Source of the DNA: Synchiropus splendidus | Lineage: Eukaryota > Chordata > Actinopteri > Syngnathiformes > Callionymidae | Length of the DNA: 64,000 nt | Assembly: GCF_027744825.2 (NCBI RefSeq) | Contig: NC_071342.1 | Coordinates: forward strand, 10,807,501 to 10,871,500 | Direction: 5' to 3' | In this document: positions 39,101 to 52,000 of the stretch, piece after piece | Layout: every line of letters starts with the position of its first letter | Numbering within the stretch: the first letter of the stretch is position 1 | Made by a program: the position numbers and the translations under genes | The notes under the pieces: generated by a model | Told to the model about the DNA's origin: nothing | Database searches by the model: none | The model's input: the letters and a program-made list of their open reading frames with translations, nothing else

Positions 39101-40574
39101 TGAACTTATCTTCTCTTTCTTTCAATCTAAATTCAATCGATAGGTGTGAGGCAGTGAGAAGACATCACAAATGTCAACAATCAAAGTCACTCAAGAAAGA
39201 CTCCATATGAACCTTTGTCAATAGTGGCCTTCTAATCAGCAAGTGACAAAACCGTGTCTCTGTTTGAGACCAAAGGGCAGAGACCAAAGCCAGACCTCCC
39301 CCAATACCAGAGCATTATACGCAAAAGCAGCGCTTGAGGTGTGATGGCCTTCACTTGCAAATTCAGCTTTTTATTTGCAAAAAGGCCGGCGGTATCAACC
39401 GCTGTCTGGAGCAGAGCTCAATTTTAATTTGAAAAGCTCTCATGTTTCACCACACCCAAGATGAAGGAGGAGATAAGTGCATCTTTGCCAAAAGTCTTAA
39501 ATAATCATGAGAGCCTTTCATTAAGTAAACACTGTTGTAAAGCCTTTCAGCAGACTGCTACTGAACGTCCAAAAGTCTTGTATGTTATACCCACATAGTT
39601 TCTTTCTAGAGACTGGTAACGAAAGAAGTGGAGCGCTAAAACCCTGGGCAGAACATTAATAAAAGCGTGATCAAGGCCAGGAAGCAGGGCTCAAAACAAG
39701 CAGCTGTTGATTTCTCACCTGTTTTGCAAGGGGTGTTTGATATACTGTTCAGGATTCACAAGTTGAGGTTGTTGATCTTCAGCTACTGGTGCTTTCTGTG
39801 GTAAAAAAAAAATAAATAAATAAATAATAACATAACAACGTACCTCGACAAGATATCTACACACCAGTGGTCAATATGAACACTTTTCTGAGACGTATGT
39901 AAAACACCACATGAAATGTAGGAGTCGACACGAACGTCATGACGAAAGCCATCTCACAGACCACCATCGAAAACTCTTAATATAGTCATTTAGGACTCGA
40001 CAGAACCGTGGAGTATCCACACCCCATAACCCACACACAGCATAGCATCATTGTCAAACAAAGTGTGCAATAGAAGAAGCCTTAACCATTTGAAATTGCT
40101 CGTTCCATAATGTACATTACATGAATAAACCACGATTTTAGAGTCCAGAGTGTTCGCTAGCTTTGGTTTTAGCAAACCGGCTAAGCTACGTAAAAGCTAA
40201 ATACACACGTGTCATATATTACACTTGGAATACTGCTGAATAACAGCCAAGGACGACATGAGTATGTACTAAAAGGTGTAACCAGATAGTTGAATCGATG
40301 AAAACACGAAGAGGAATTGGAAGGAGTTTGAATGAGACACGACCAACAAAGTCAGGCTTCAGCCTCGCATTGCATGCTGACGCTAACATTATCGCAGGGC
40401 TCGTTTGTAGGTTAAAACACAGCAAACCCCTCAAGAATAGACGCAACCAAATAGACTACACACGATCCAATAACATTAGTGTCTAATTTAAAGATGATAT
40501 GGAATAGAATTCTAGGAAGATTATTCGATTTTTCCGAGCTTTCTCGCGTCTCTTACCGGCTCCGATGTCGCCAT
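36122..40574 (-). CDS. eif4e1c: eIF4E family cap-binding protein, fish eif4e1c type
   Basis: Binds the m7G cap of mRNA and recruits eIF4G. Exons in order: 40574-40557, 39795-39719, 37493-37398, 37281-37218, 37126-37013, 36454-36315, 36236-36122. These seven coding exons join in phase to 207 residues. After the variable start MATSEP comes HPLQNRWALWYFKNDKS. The cap-stacking tryptophans are Trp46 (KSKGWTENL) and Trp92 with Glu93 (GIKPMWEDD). Trp63 in TVEDFWALYNHI is the eIF4G/4E-BP contact. The C-terminus KSGSTTKNMYSV carries Ser199, equivalent to the MNK-phosphorylated serine of human eIF4E. Class I features are complete, but residues such as QQPSRLGFGCDY and RHNDLDRYWMET differ from canonical eIF4E (LSSNLMPGCDY, RRSDLDRFWLET) and fit the third class I paralogue kept in fish. 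It could alternatively be named eif4e or eif4e1b. Cap binding is near certain. Confidence 0.9.
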
Positions 40575-40589
40575 CTTGACGGTAGAAAA

Positions 40590-40700
40590 TGTTCTGTCCG
40601 TTAGCAGCACCTCTGCGTCACTACCCTTCCGCTCGCCGACGTAAAGGACGTCGCAGACGATCGACTTCCGGTTAAAAATAACGTTTATGCAACTATAAAA
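40590..40700 (-). promoter_or_regulatory. eif4e1c: Probable eif4e1c promoter with ETS-type motif
   Basis: Just upstream of the ATG the sequence is CpG-containing, lacks a TATA box and has ACTTCCGGT at 40664-40672, the GABPA/ETS core common in promoters of translation genes. A palindromic GACGT..ACGTC pair sits nearby at 40638-40653. The start site is inferred. Confidence 0.4.
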
Positions 40701-41290
40701 TAATTTGGTCCAAGCGTAAGAATATTTTAAAATTGGGACAAAGTAATTCTACAAATATATTTTAGAAGTAAATGGAGAAAACGACATTTCGAAAATGTGT
40801 ATTTTAAGTGAAGCGGTGGAAAAGCTTTAAGCAAGGTAAATTGATCAAGTAAGAATGAATTGCACAGTTCAATACAGTTTGAGATGATCATCATGAGACA
40901 GCAATTTCAGGTGACAATACTGTCCCATAGTTTATATCTAGTATATATTTTTTATTTATTATTTATTTTTTTATTTTTACATCTTTCTGATTGGTATTTA
41001 GCTCATATTTATTTATTTTTTGTTTTGTTTTTGGAAACCGGAGGCCTCAGACCGAAATTTCGTTGCCATAATACAGTGATATGTTTTTGTATAATGACAA
41101 TAAAGAAAGTCTAAGTCTAAGTTTAAGAGTGAAAATGACCAGAATATTCTTTTTAATCAGAAGTATCTCATTTTAATAAGTTCAAAATAAGAGAAGGTTT
41201 GATGACATATTATTTATAGGCTGGTTGAAAAGTGATTCAATCTCACTGTGCTGCTTTCAATTGCATTTTTAAGCTATAAAAGAAGGATCT

Positions 41291-41311
41291 AAAAAAAAAA
41301 AAAAAAAAAAA
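41291..41311. repeat. Poly(A) tract, 21 nt
   Basis: An uninterrupted A run on the plus strand just outside the tet1 3' end. It may be the tail of an old retrocopy or simple expansion. No element body was recognised upstream of it. Confidence 0.85.
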
Positions 41312-41355
41312 CAGAGCCGAATCGATCATGATCAAGTCCAAAATATAAATATGAC

Positions 41356-41361
41356 TTTATT
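41356..41361 (-). terminator. tet1: Polyadenylation signal of tet1
   Basis: AATAAA on the minus strand, 1.65 kb after the tet1 stop. The 3' UTR inferred from it (about 41340-43015) is AT-rich, with short A and T runs and no open frame of interest. Confidence 0.5.
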
Positions 41362-43015
41362 TCACAATTCGCAAAGATCATCCCCCCTTTAAAGGAATGC
41401 CACATTAAGTCTCTCCTTGAATCTAAACACACTTTCAGTGACATACAGTAATTTAAAATAGGCAAGATCATCATTATCTAAAACACCATACAGTAAAAAG
41501 TTCACATACATATTTACAGAGGTTCTTAATATATTTGTTTAATGCTGCTGGTGGTTGTTAGCTCCTGGTTGATAGAAAGACAATTAAACAAGTCTTTTTC
41601 TTTTCTTTTCAAATCAAATGTTTACATTCATGTCATTGTTATAGTGTCGGGTTGTGTTTCCATTGACCATTTGAGAACAGCAGGGGGGTCTGGAGACCTG
41701 TGGAAGACGTTTAGAACCAAAACATTATTGGTAAAAATACATTTGTTGTCGCACAGTATTACTTAGTAGAAGAGGCAACAATATGTCGAGTTACACACAA
41801 GACCAGTGAGAGTTTGAAAAAGCACCAAATTTCAGTACAAATTTGAGGTTGAGATCATGAACTTTGACATCAAAAAGCACCAAATGCATAAAATGTTAAA
41901 CACAGAGGGTGACACGGAGAAACGCACCAGTGCTCATCCATGTGTTGTATCTCATGAATTTACCAATATGAAAACAGTAAACGCTGGAGACAGCCTCTGT
42001 AAACAAAGTCTTGATAAGGCTTCAGCACCAAGAGCTGTCTGGGAAGTTTGGTGAGATCGAATGAGTGGTTCAGGCAGAAACCAAGGTCAGCTATGTGTCA
42101 CATTAGCACCAGTAGAAATGCAGGAAGTGTTCTTGAATAAATGTACTGTTTTCAATTAAAGGGTCATTTCAGGATCAAAAGACCAGATGATGGGATGAAG
42201 CTAATCCCTGCTGACTTCATGGTGAAGGATGAATGAATGAATGATCTTACAAATCAAAGAGAAATACTGTAGAATGGGCTCCAAGTGTTATATAATATCT
42301 CTGTCTGTACATACTGTACAGAATCAGGCCGAAGAATTTGGGCCGTGTTCAAGTTAAGTTTAGAAAAATAAAAAAAGTGCTTCTTAATATGCCACAGAGA
42401 AAAAAAAAAACAAGCAAAACAACAAACCACACGTCATTGTCTGGTTAACTGCAGAGGGAAACGCTTAATGCTACATGAGACAATATGTATACGTATATAC
42501 ATGCTTCTGTATAGTTTAATACAAAAGCATGATACTAGTCGACTCTTCTAGGTTTGCTCAACAAATGATACAGTGATGATGGCACCAATGTAAAAAGCAA
42601 ACGGTTGAATCCAAAGAGAAATGAAGAGCATCAACTGACTGTACAATAAAATCCTCCACATGTTGTCATAGAAATCTTGCAGTAAACAGGCTTTACACCA
42701 GGAATTAAATAGAAATCGTCATGATCAGAATAAATAATCACATCTTTTCTTTTTGTTCTCCATCATGGATATAAAAAGCCAGTTAAAATGTCCTTTGAAA
42801 AAGAAAAAAAAAACCCTTCAAAGCATCTCTTTACAATGAAAACCAACACCAAAACTCACAGTTAAAAATAAGGTTTGGTCTCCCTCATCACTTCACGGCA
42901 GAGATGAAGGAGGACAAACAGATTTTTCTAGAAAAGATTAAAAAGGTTAAAGTAAAAATGAGGTTAGCAGTTTGATTGAGGTAAGGCCAAAGAATATTAG
43001 GATTTTTTTTTGTAA

Positions 43016-46000
43016 CTAAGCCCAGCGGTTGTATGGACCCGTCACTTGAGTCAGAGCATACGGGGACGCAGTGATGACTCCGTCCCTCGATAAGGTCCAC
43101 GCCTGCCGAGTTGGGACATTGGTCATTCGTACTTGCTCCTCTTCCTCCCCAGTCTCCTGCTCTTTCTCGCCTCCCTTGCCGTTTTCTCCTGTCCCCTGGC
43201 CATTCTCCATCCTTAATCTCTCCGCCTCCTCCTCCTTGTCTCGCTCCCGCTTCGCCATTTTGGCATCCCACATCGCCATCCCGTGTCCTGGCTCGTTCAG
43301 GGACTTGTGCTGGTAGAAGACCAGGGAGATGCGCGTGGGATGTCGGCGGTTGGGCCTGAGGATGGGGGTGGTGGCGTGCAGCTCCCGCCGCGCGCACTCT
43401 ATCAGGATCGAACCGTGCGACGGCGCCACAGCCACCCCTCCGATTTCGTGGTCCAAGAAGTTGTGCTCGCTGTCAGACCAAACCTCCTCCTGCTTGACCT
43501 CCTCTGGTTCAGGTAATTGAGGGAGGGATGAGAGCGGACTCTGGCCTTGGACCTCTGGCCCGCCATCTCCAGCAACCCTGTGGAGTCCGTTGAGCCTGCT
43601 GAAAAGGCCCTCAGAAGTGGGCCTGGGGGAAAAGGAGGAGGGAAGAGGAGCATTTGGGGAGGGTCTCCGCTGTGGAGAGTAGTGCACCTCGGTAGGCTCA
43701 GTTTTGAAAGAACGTGGGTAGTCCCCAACGGCCACGTGTGGAGGTAAATGTTCTGATGGGTTCCCACTGGGTGCTGATAAATAACCATTGAAGGGCTCAG
43801 TCTTATAAACGTGTGCTGAGCCGTTCTGACCGTACTGGAGGCCGGCCAGACTGTGGTGGTGCGAGGGGAGGACGTCCCTCTGTGGGGTGACCCCGGCACC
43901 CGCGGTGGGATAGCTGCTGGTGCTCTGGCTGTAAGTGCTTGCTGGGTACTTTCCAGTGCTGGCTGGTCGTGGTGGTACTTTGTAGGAGTTGAACAAGCCC
44001 TGTGGATCTGTGGGGGAGCCAGAGAAAACACCACAAAAACTCTCACTGACAGACAAAAAGAAGGGAGCGACGCTTATCTCTGTTCAGATGGACAGCATTT
44101 AGGACAATATTTAATACAAAAATTAAATACCTTCCACACTGAAATCTCAGTAATCTACGTACGATGATAATTGTGCAAAAAGTCTCCTTCCCATTTTAAA
44201 ATATTGCATAACTAAAATAACTAAAAACTTAAAGACTTCAATGAATCCATTTTTTTTTTGTTTTATAAATTTGTCAAATGAGGAGGAGAGTTTATGGACA
44301 CCTAGTATGCTAAAAAAGAATATATTTACACATTTTTGTTTGTGTCAGTGGCTTGAATTGAATACTGAAAATATTTGTTTGTAAATTTTGAAGTTTCATT
44401 TCATCCAAGTGGCATTATTAACATTATAGTTTGCAGTTTTTCATCATCTTTGCTAACCTGACTCATACGTACCAGCTTTGTTTGGGGTTTCACTCTTCAG
44501 TTTCGCAGGCGTGAGGGGAGCCAGGCCGAGCTTCTTCTCCAGCTTCTCTGCCTGAGCTTTCAGCCGAGCTTCCTGTCTGATCTTGCGAGCAGATTTGACT
44601 GGTTCGGCCAGAAGACGGACCTGTTCACAAGGAAACAGATTTCTGTGAGCAGTGAGCACTGTGTACGTTTACCTATGAATCTATAACAAAATATTACATG
44701 TGTAAAAACAAGGTGGACATGGTGGTACTGTCATTATTGCAGCTATTATTTTACTGCAAAGCTAAGACACCAGTCACTAAAACCCGTCCTTGTGAACTCA
44801 CCTCTCGTGGAAACGCAGATAGAACCTGCAACGCTCCACTCTGGATTTTGGCCCACTGGCCCTCAACCTGGCCAAACTCATCCCTCTCACAGATCTTGTA
44901 CAGTGGAAGAACGTGGAGCTGCTCGTCCTCTGGTATATTTCGGACCGCACGGTTGTCCTCCTTGGTTAAAGTGCAAACCTTCAAACAAAAGGATTGGAGG
45001 ACATATATGAAATCTGAAAGTAGCAAGACTCAAACCAGGAGAAGTGAGCGTTCTTCCTCTTACCACAGTGCTGCCGTTGTTCATGTTGTGAGTATCCTTG
45101 TGAGCGTGAGCGCAGAAGTCCACACACGCTGTGACTCCAGAAAACGGGCGGCCCTCCTTCCATCCCAGCCGACAGCTTCCACCTGCCTCCTCATTCTCCA
45201 CCTGAAACATCAGCAGAGGTTCAAGTCGATCAACATAATTATGGTCCTTAAAAATCTGCATTTTAAAATACAAGAAGCAAAAGAGTTTGAAATTAATAGT
45301 CTATTTCTGTACATAACATAATGGGAATCTGCTAATAAAAAATACATAAGATTATGGTGTATAATTGAAAATAGCTTAACAAGAATAGAATCACTCATTT
45401 TATAATACGATTGGTGGATGGAGCAAGTCTTTTAAAGTCAATCAGCAGCCACTAAACTTCTCACCTGGTTCTGAAAAGCCTCAGGTGCCAAACTCTTGTA
45501 GAGCGGGGCAAGGTCAGTGGCCAGACTTTGAAGGTTGCGCTCCACTTTCTCCTCCTAAATTCAGGGAAAACAAGGTTGACGTCTGATCTTATCCATCTGA
45601 CTGTTATGTCTTCTACAAGCCGCTAGAGGGCAAATGTTTTCCACGGTCTGACATACTTCCTCTTATGTTCCCTCCTGCAATGGTGACCTCTTCTATTCAC
45701 TATAACTTGAGACTAAATTTAAACAGACCCTAAGATTCAAGCTGAAAACCACTCTCAGAGTCTGTGTGATTTGAGGACAAATAGGGAGGATGAGCCAGTC
45801 GATGTGGTGGAGGCCGACATGCTCTAGCAACCACTGATGGGAAATGTTGAAAGAAAAAAGAAGATTGATCACTCCTACACCCACAACACTCAGACACAGT
45901 GATCCCCCTACATTGCTTAAATATCAAACATTGTTGTGTTGCCGCACATCTGTCTGCCTGGAAGCAGCAGAGTGGATGCAGCAGGTCTCATAAAGAAGTC

Positions 46001-49000
46001 AAGTATTTAGTAGAGAACCGCGGTATGAGATGGGAAATAGCTTTAAGACGTTGTCTAGGAGAGTGTCTGCCACTGTAGAACTCAGTTTTCACATCGGTTT
46101 TATTTGTTTGGTAGAAATACTAGGAAATAAATGAAACATTTTTTTCATGAAGAAATGCACAACTTACAATACCTTGGTGCTGCACCTTCTGCAGGGTGGC
46201 TACAGCTCCTCAACCATCTTTCTGTCTCCCTCACTCTCACTTCCTCATTGGCTTTCCTCGTCTCTTGCCTGACTTTCTCTAGATCCTTCTTCACTGAACA
46301 AGCTTTCAATTTCCGCAAAATTCTCAAAAGGAAGGGATTCACAAGCCATTCAATCAGCTCCAATGAATGAAGAGAAATGCATCCAAAAAACAAATACCTC
46401 CTCAGAGTAATCTCCAAGCAGGCGGAACTTTCGGGGCACTTTGCTGCGAGCAAACTTGCAACCGTTGAAGTACATACTCCAGGAGCAGCCGAAGGAAAAT
46501 GAAGCCCCACAGGTGTCGGGGTCCAGTCCTTGACACGCACACGTACGACTGCAAAGAGCAGCCAGAATAAGGTAAGTCAGACTATGAGGAAGATTTAAGG
46601 CGCTGATCTGCACGGCACTTACTCTTCGTTGAGGGCGCAGCGGCGGCTGGTGGGGGAGCCGTATTTATACAGGGTCTCAGTGAGATCCCGGTAGAGATGA
46701 TCAGCCACCGGCCGCGGGATCCCCTCCCAGGCCAGGATGAGGATGACCAAGACAGCAGTGTCACAGTGGTGCCCCGGCCTCTGACGGACCAAACACAGGA
46801 GCTTCTCCTCCTCGCTGCCTCGCCGGATCACCTGGAGGATGATGTCACACACAAACATTGACTGCGAACCACTTGGAATCCAACCAAGAATCTTTCCTTA
46901 ATGCTATCACTGATAAACCACTCGCCAGTTTCCCTAACAACAAACAGCTAAAACGCTTTTTCAGTCCAATGTTTTCTGCATGGCTGGCTCTTTCTCTAAT
47001 TATTTCCAGGATGGATAACACGACATCAAAAGGAAGACGACAGCAAGCACAATTCTGTCTCAGCAGTGGCTCCATGTGAATGGTGGCCGTACGCTCGCTT
47101 TTAAGGAGGACAGTCCTTTTTTATTAACTCCTCGTCAGAGTATTTCTCCTTCATTTTTGGCGGTGCCCCTGAACACAATGCAGCATCCAATGCAAGAACA
47201 CGACAGCTAGGTGAAACGCATGGTTGGCTGACAGTAATGTCAAGTGATGAGCTGAAACAATATTGGTTGAAAATGTAAACAAACGCCCATGTGCTTTGTC
47301 CTTGTGGCGCATCGCGTCAAAAAGGCAAAATGGTCAGAGGACACATTTTCTGTACGATGAGGATGTAAGTGAAACCTTCTTTCTTCCTCCAAGAGTCATA
47401 AGATGCAAGGAAAGCATGTTAACATAACCAGTTGATTTCTTCTTCTTCTTTGGGATAATTGCCTTTCAGTTAAAACATTTTTTTCCTGAATGACTGGATC
47501 ATGTTGTGCACAACATTCAACTGTATTAAGCCTCGAAAAATATGATGACTCAGGCTTCCCTAAATGCAGTGGAAAGGGCGACCTCACTCCTGAGCACTTC
47601 AAGGTTGATTTTACACAGGTTTAGTAGTTGTTCCCGGAGTCAAACCTCTTTTTAGGTTCATAGGTGTGGAACCGCAAACCCCAGTTTTCGCCCTCAAATG
47701 CAAATAAATAATCATTTCTCTTAAATTCTATCTATGGTTGCGTGTGATATTCCAAGTGAACGTCTGTTTTTAGCTTTTTCATGTTGAGTTTGTCTCTTAT
47801 TCTGTAAGACATTGTGTCGCACACAGTGTTGTGCAAGTTACTTTAAATTACTTAGTTACAGTTACTAGTTACCTCGTTCAAAAGTAACTTTGTTACTTCA
47901 AGTTACTCATTACTTTCAAAGTAACTAGTTACTAGCAAAAGTAACTTTTCAAAAACTGTATATTATAGTGGAGCTCAAACATAATCATCTTAGAACAGTC
48001 ATGGTCATCAGGCTGGGTCGGGAACCAGCAACGTTGGGACAGAATCGGACCTATTACTATTATTTGTGTGGCCTGCTAAACTAGACAGTCAGGTAATAAA
48101 GGCCATCTATGATCTATAAGCCCTAATCCACTTCAAGTGCAATCCCATTACAAAGTCGCCACTTAGTGACCTAAAGGTGCAATGGCAGTGTGAGTGCAGG
48201 TGAACGAATGACAATATTGAACCTTTTGATGGGCACATTTATCAAAACAAACTATACTTTTAGCAGTACAAAAAATCTTTTTACAGAACGCTCAGTAGTA
48301 GCAGGAACAAACACTAGTGCCAAACCGATGCTGAGGATCATCTCAACAGCAACACATCTATAGCAACTGGAAACATGAACTGCAGTGACAACTCCACAGC
48401 TGCGATAGGCAGTGTGTCTTCCACAACACACCTCGCTGCTACTAGTGTGTTCAACTGCTTCTGAGATAAAGGCTGTGCAACAGGCGTCCCAAGTCAAGCT
48501 TCTGCTGTTTGGCTGCAGTGGCCTCTCTACTGTGACCAGCGAACCTTAGCAGCGTCTGCTTCGGGCTCTTTTTCCACCAGCTTGGTCGATCGACGCGTGC
48601 ACTTTCTGAAGATGTTACGCCAGTTTGGAATTGCTCATTTTAGATGTGGTTTTGAGCCTCCACATAGCTTGCACGCCACTACAATATTTATCTGGTCTTT
48701 TACCGCTAAAAAGGAAAAATAATGAGAATATATCCACAATAAAGAATCCCACACCTGGACGCATTAGTCCCAACACTGGTTGCACATATTTGTGAGCAAA
48801 GGGCTCAGTACACCTTGATGAAGAGAAATACTTATCAATCACATGACTAGCCAACTAAAATTCTCATATTACAGTCGCTCATATTACGTACCCATTTAGC
48901 TATCGGGCAGCCCTGGGAGCTCCGTCCTTCTTTTCCAGTGTAAATCACAACCTCCAGTCGGACGGCTTTTCCTTTGGCACCATATCTGCGTAAGACATAA

Positions 49001-52000
49001 TGAAGTCTTTGCTACAGCAGTCATAATAGTACACAGTCATTACATCATGCACATAATATGTAGCCAGAGTGAGTAGTAAATCACTTACTACTTGTTTGAA
49101 TATGGATTTGCTGTTTAAAAAACCTAAATAAATTACAGCAGCTGCCGGAACTGGGGCGCGTTAAGAGGCATTTCTAGGTCAACATGCTGTCTGAAAACAA
49201 GCGTTGAGCAAGCTCAGCTTTAAATATCACATTCACGGTTGTCGAGTAAACTCGCTGCACGTTTGGCTGTAAACAAATTGTGACTCAACCTGTTTTCCAT
49301 CAGCTCCCTGACTGCAGCGACGCTTGGTCCTGCTCCAAGGTGAGTGTAGTACGGGCCTTCCTCCTTTTCAATGATCTGGTCTGCACAGAGACATTTGGGT
49401 TACTGAAGACACATACTTCAGAAGAATCAATGATTTTAGGATGAAACGCCTTCACTGTAAACTATATCATTAATCCAAATAATATACATATACAACTAAA
49501 AATGAAACACAAAAATGTAAAGATAAAAATGTGAATATATGATACAAAATACTCATTTTTTACAGACTGTAGGAAAGAGGAAAAGAAGGCTGTGGACATA
49601 GAGAAAGAGATGGAAGCGGGCTATGTACAATGTGCAAAAAATAAAAATAGATTAAGATGAAAAAAACATGCCTGTATAATCTCACTCATAATCTCATTTT
49701 ATCAGGAACAGTGGCTACTTAAAGAGGCTACAATATCTCAAGATATTATCAATGTATTTCCTCCTTTATCTAGACTGACGCCGGCTTATGTTAAGGTAAC
49801 TTGTCAAGCAAAATTCTCAAGGTATCCACACAACTTCATTTAGATTTAAGATCTTCTCTGCAATATATAAGGATTTATAGTTCAAACTTGGGCTACTGGC
49901 AGTGTTTACAGTGCAAGGTTCTTTCATTTCAAATCACCACACTGCAACCCTTAAATGTTTATTTCTTAAAGCACCATTTAAGATCTTGAAGTGTACTTAT
50001 ATTACAAATAATAATTTGACATTTTATCATCAGAATAGTTGAGTTATTTGAACTCATTCATCCTAAAAAGTGTTTAAACCTCTGGTGCTAGAAACGTTAA
50101 CATGTGAGTATTGAAATGAGCTTTGGTGACTCACCGACACACTGACAGGATGGAAGGTCAGACAATTTTTTGGAGGGCGTGTTCAGCAGATTCTTCGTAG
50201 GCGTGTCCAGAAAAGCCATTGGCGACTCCAAAAAGCTGTTAATGCTGCTCTTAGATGGGGTGGACTCTGCTGAGTGGCCCCGGTCGCCATCAGCCGACGT
50301 GGATAGGATGGTGATCTGCCCTGACCTCTCCAGTTTGTAGTAGCCTTGCTGAGTCGGAGGAGTAGACTTGTGGTGCGATGAGAATCCGTTGGTCATGGCA
50401 GGCGAGGCGGCGTCGGTGGGGTTGAGATGAGACACCTGGGACGGCGCTTCCTGTCCCGGTTGGACGACGTGACCGTTGCACGGGTGCTGGTGGAGTGGCC
50501 CCTGGGAAAAGGGCGGTCCCTGTGCACAGACTGTAAAAGTGCTGCCATTTTGAGTCTGCATGGGATTGTTTGGGTTAAAGAGCTGCGTGTATTGCCGCTG
50601 TTTCTCCTGAGCTTCTGCCATGTATCTCTTCAGGTCGATCTGGGCCTGAGGTAAAAATAAGTTTCTTTTGTGGGGATTCCCTGGTTTCCCTTGAAGCAGG
50701 GTCTTCTGACCTTTACCCTTATGGGTCTGGTCTCCTTGTGCTGTGCGCTTTGAAAGTGGGGTCCTGCGGTTGTCCTCATTTGTCTTCTTCTTTCTGGGCT
50801 TGGAAGGGGTCGTTTTTGCTTTCTTTATTGGGGTCTTCTTCTGACCGAGGGGCACTTGTAAATGATGGTTGTATTTGATGGCCGAGACAGGTGAGGATTT
50901 TTGGATTGGATTGTTGTCTGAATGCTGTCGAGCCTGGATTATGAAAGCCAGGTCGGCCAACTGCGCTGCCACCTCTTCTTCATCCCGGTTTCTCCTCACT
51001 TTACTAAAAACCCGCTGGCTGTCCTCACAAAAGAGCTGCTTCTGATCGGGGTTGTATCTAAATCCATTTGGATCTTCGTAGCTGCCCTCTGATTTGATGT
51101 ACTGAGATCCAAAGTTTGGCTCCGGCCTCCTGGTTGGTGTCCTGTCGCCGCTGGGCCCAGTCACCGGGGAACGCTGGATGACATTGCCTTGTCTGCCCAC
51201 AGGAGGGCAGATCACCGATGTCTGGTGACGCGGGGAGCTGATGACGGAGACTTTGTTGAAGCGAGTGGGGTCTGTGGTTTTGGCTTCTTGTTGGGGTGTA
51301 AGCTTTGATGAAAAGGGCTGCTCACGCTTACTTTCGATTTTAATGGGCACTTGGTTTCCTTGAGGTATAGCTGCCAGTTGAGTTAAGGCCTCAATCGCAA
51401 TAGCCTGATCAAAACTAAGATTCCTTCTCTCAGCCAACGACTGCACACTTGGTAAAAAGACATTTGCAGGTGGTTCCCTTTTGATAGTGTGGGGAGTCTT
51501 TTGTGGGTGGACAGCGGGGCCTTTCTCACACAAATCCCTCTTCGAATCTTCGCGCTCCTTCTTGACAAAGTGCAAATCTGGTTGTTCAGTTTTTATGGAG
51601 CAAAGAATTGACGATCGTGAGCTGAAAAGTTTCTCCTCAAGTCCTTTTCTCTCGGTGACAGAAAGACACACCACAGCTGCCAGCGTTGACAGCGGGTCTT
51701 CACAGACCTCGTCATCGTCACTCAGCTGTGTGGCCGTCTGTCCATTGTCCCACAACCAGGGCTCCTCAAGCTTGATCCTTTTAAGTGGAACTGGTGTGTC
51801 ATCTGCAAGTGTTGTGGGTCCATTTTCAGACTGGCCCTTCGGGATGGAAGTTATTATAGTCCTCTGAGGCCCTGATGCCATAGTAGTCCTTTGATATGCA
51901 GACTGCAGATCAATGTGTGACCCGCTGGTCACAATAGCACCATTAGATTTTCTCAAGTTGTCAGTGGAACCATTCTGAAAGTTCACCGAAGAGCACACGT

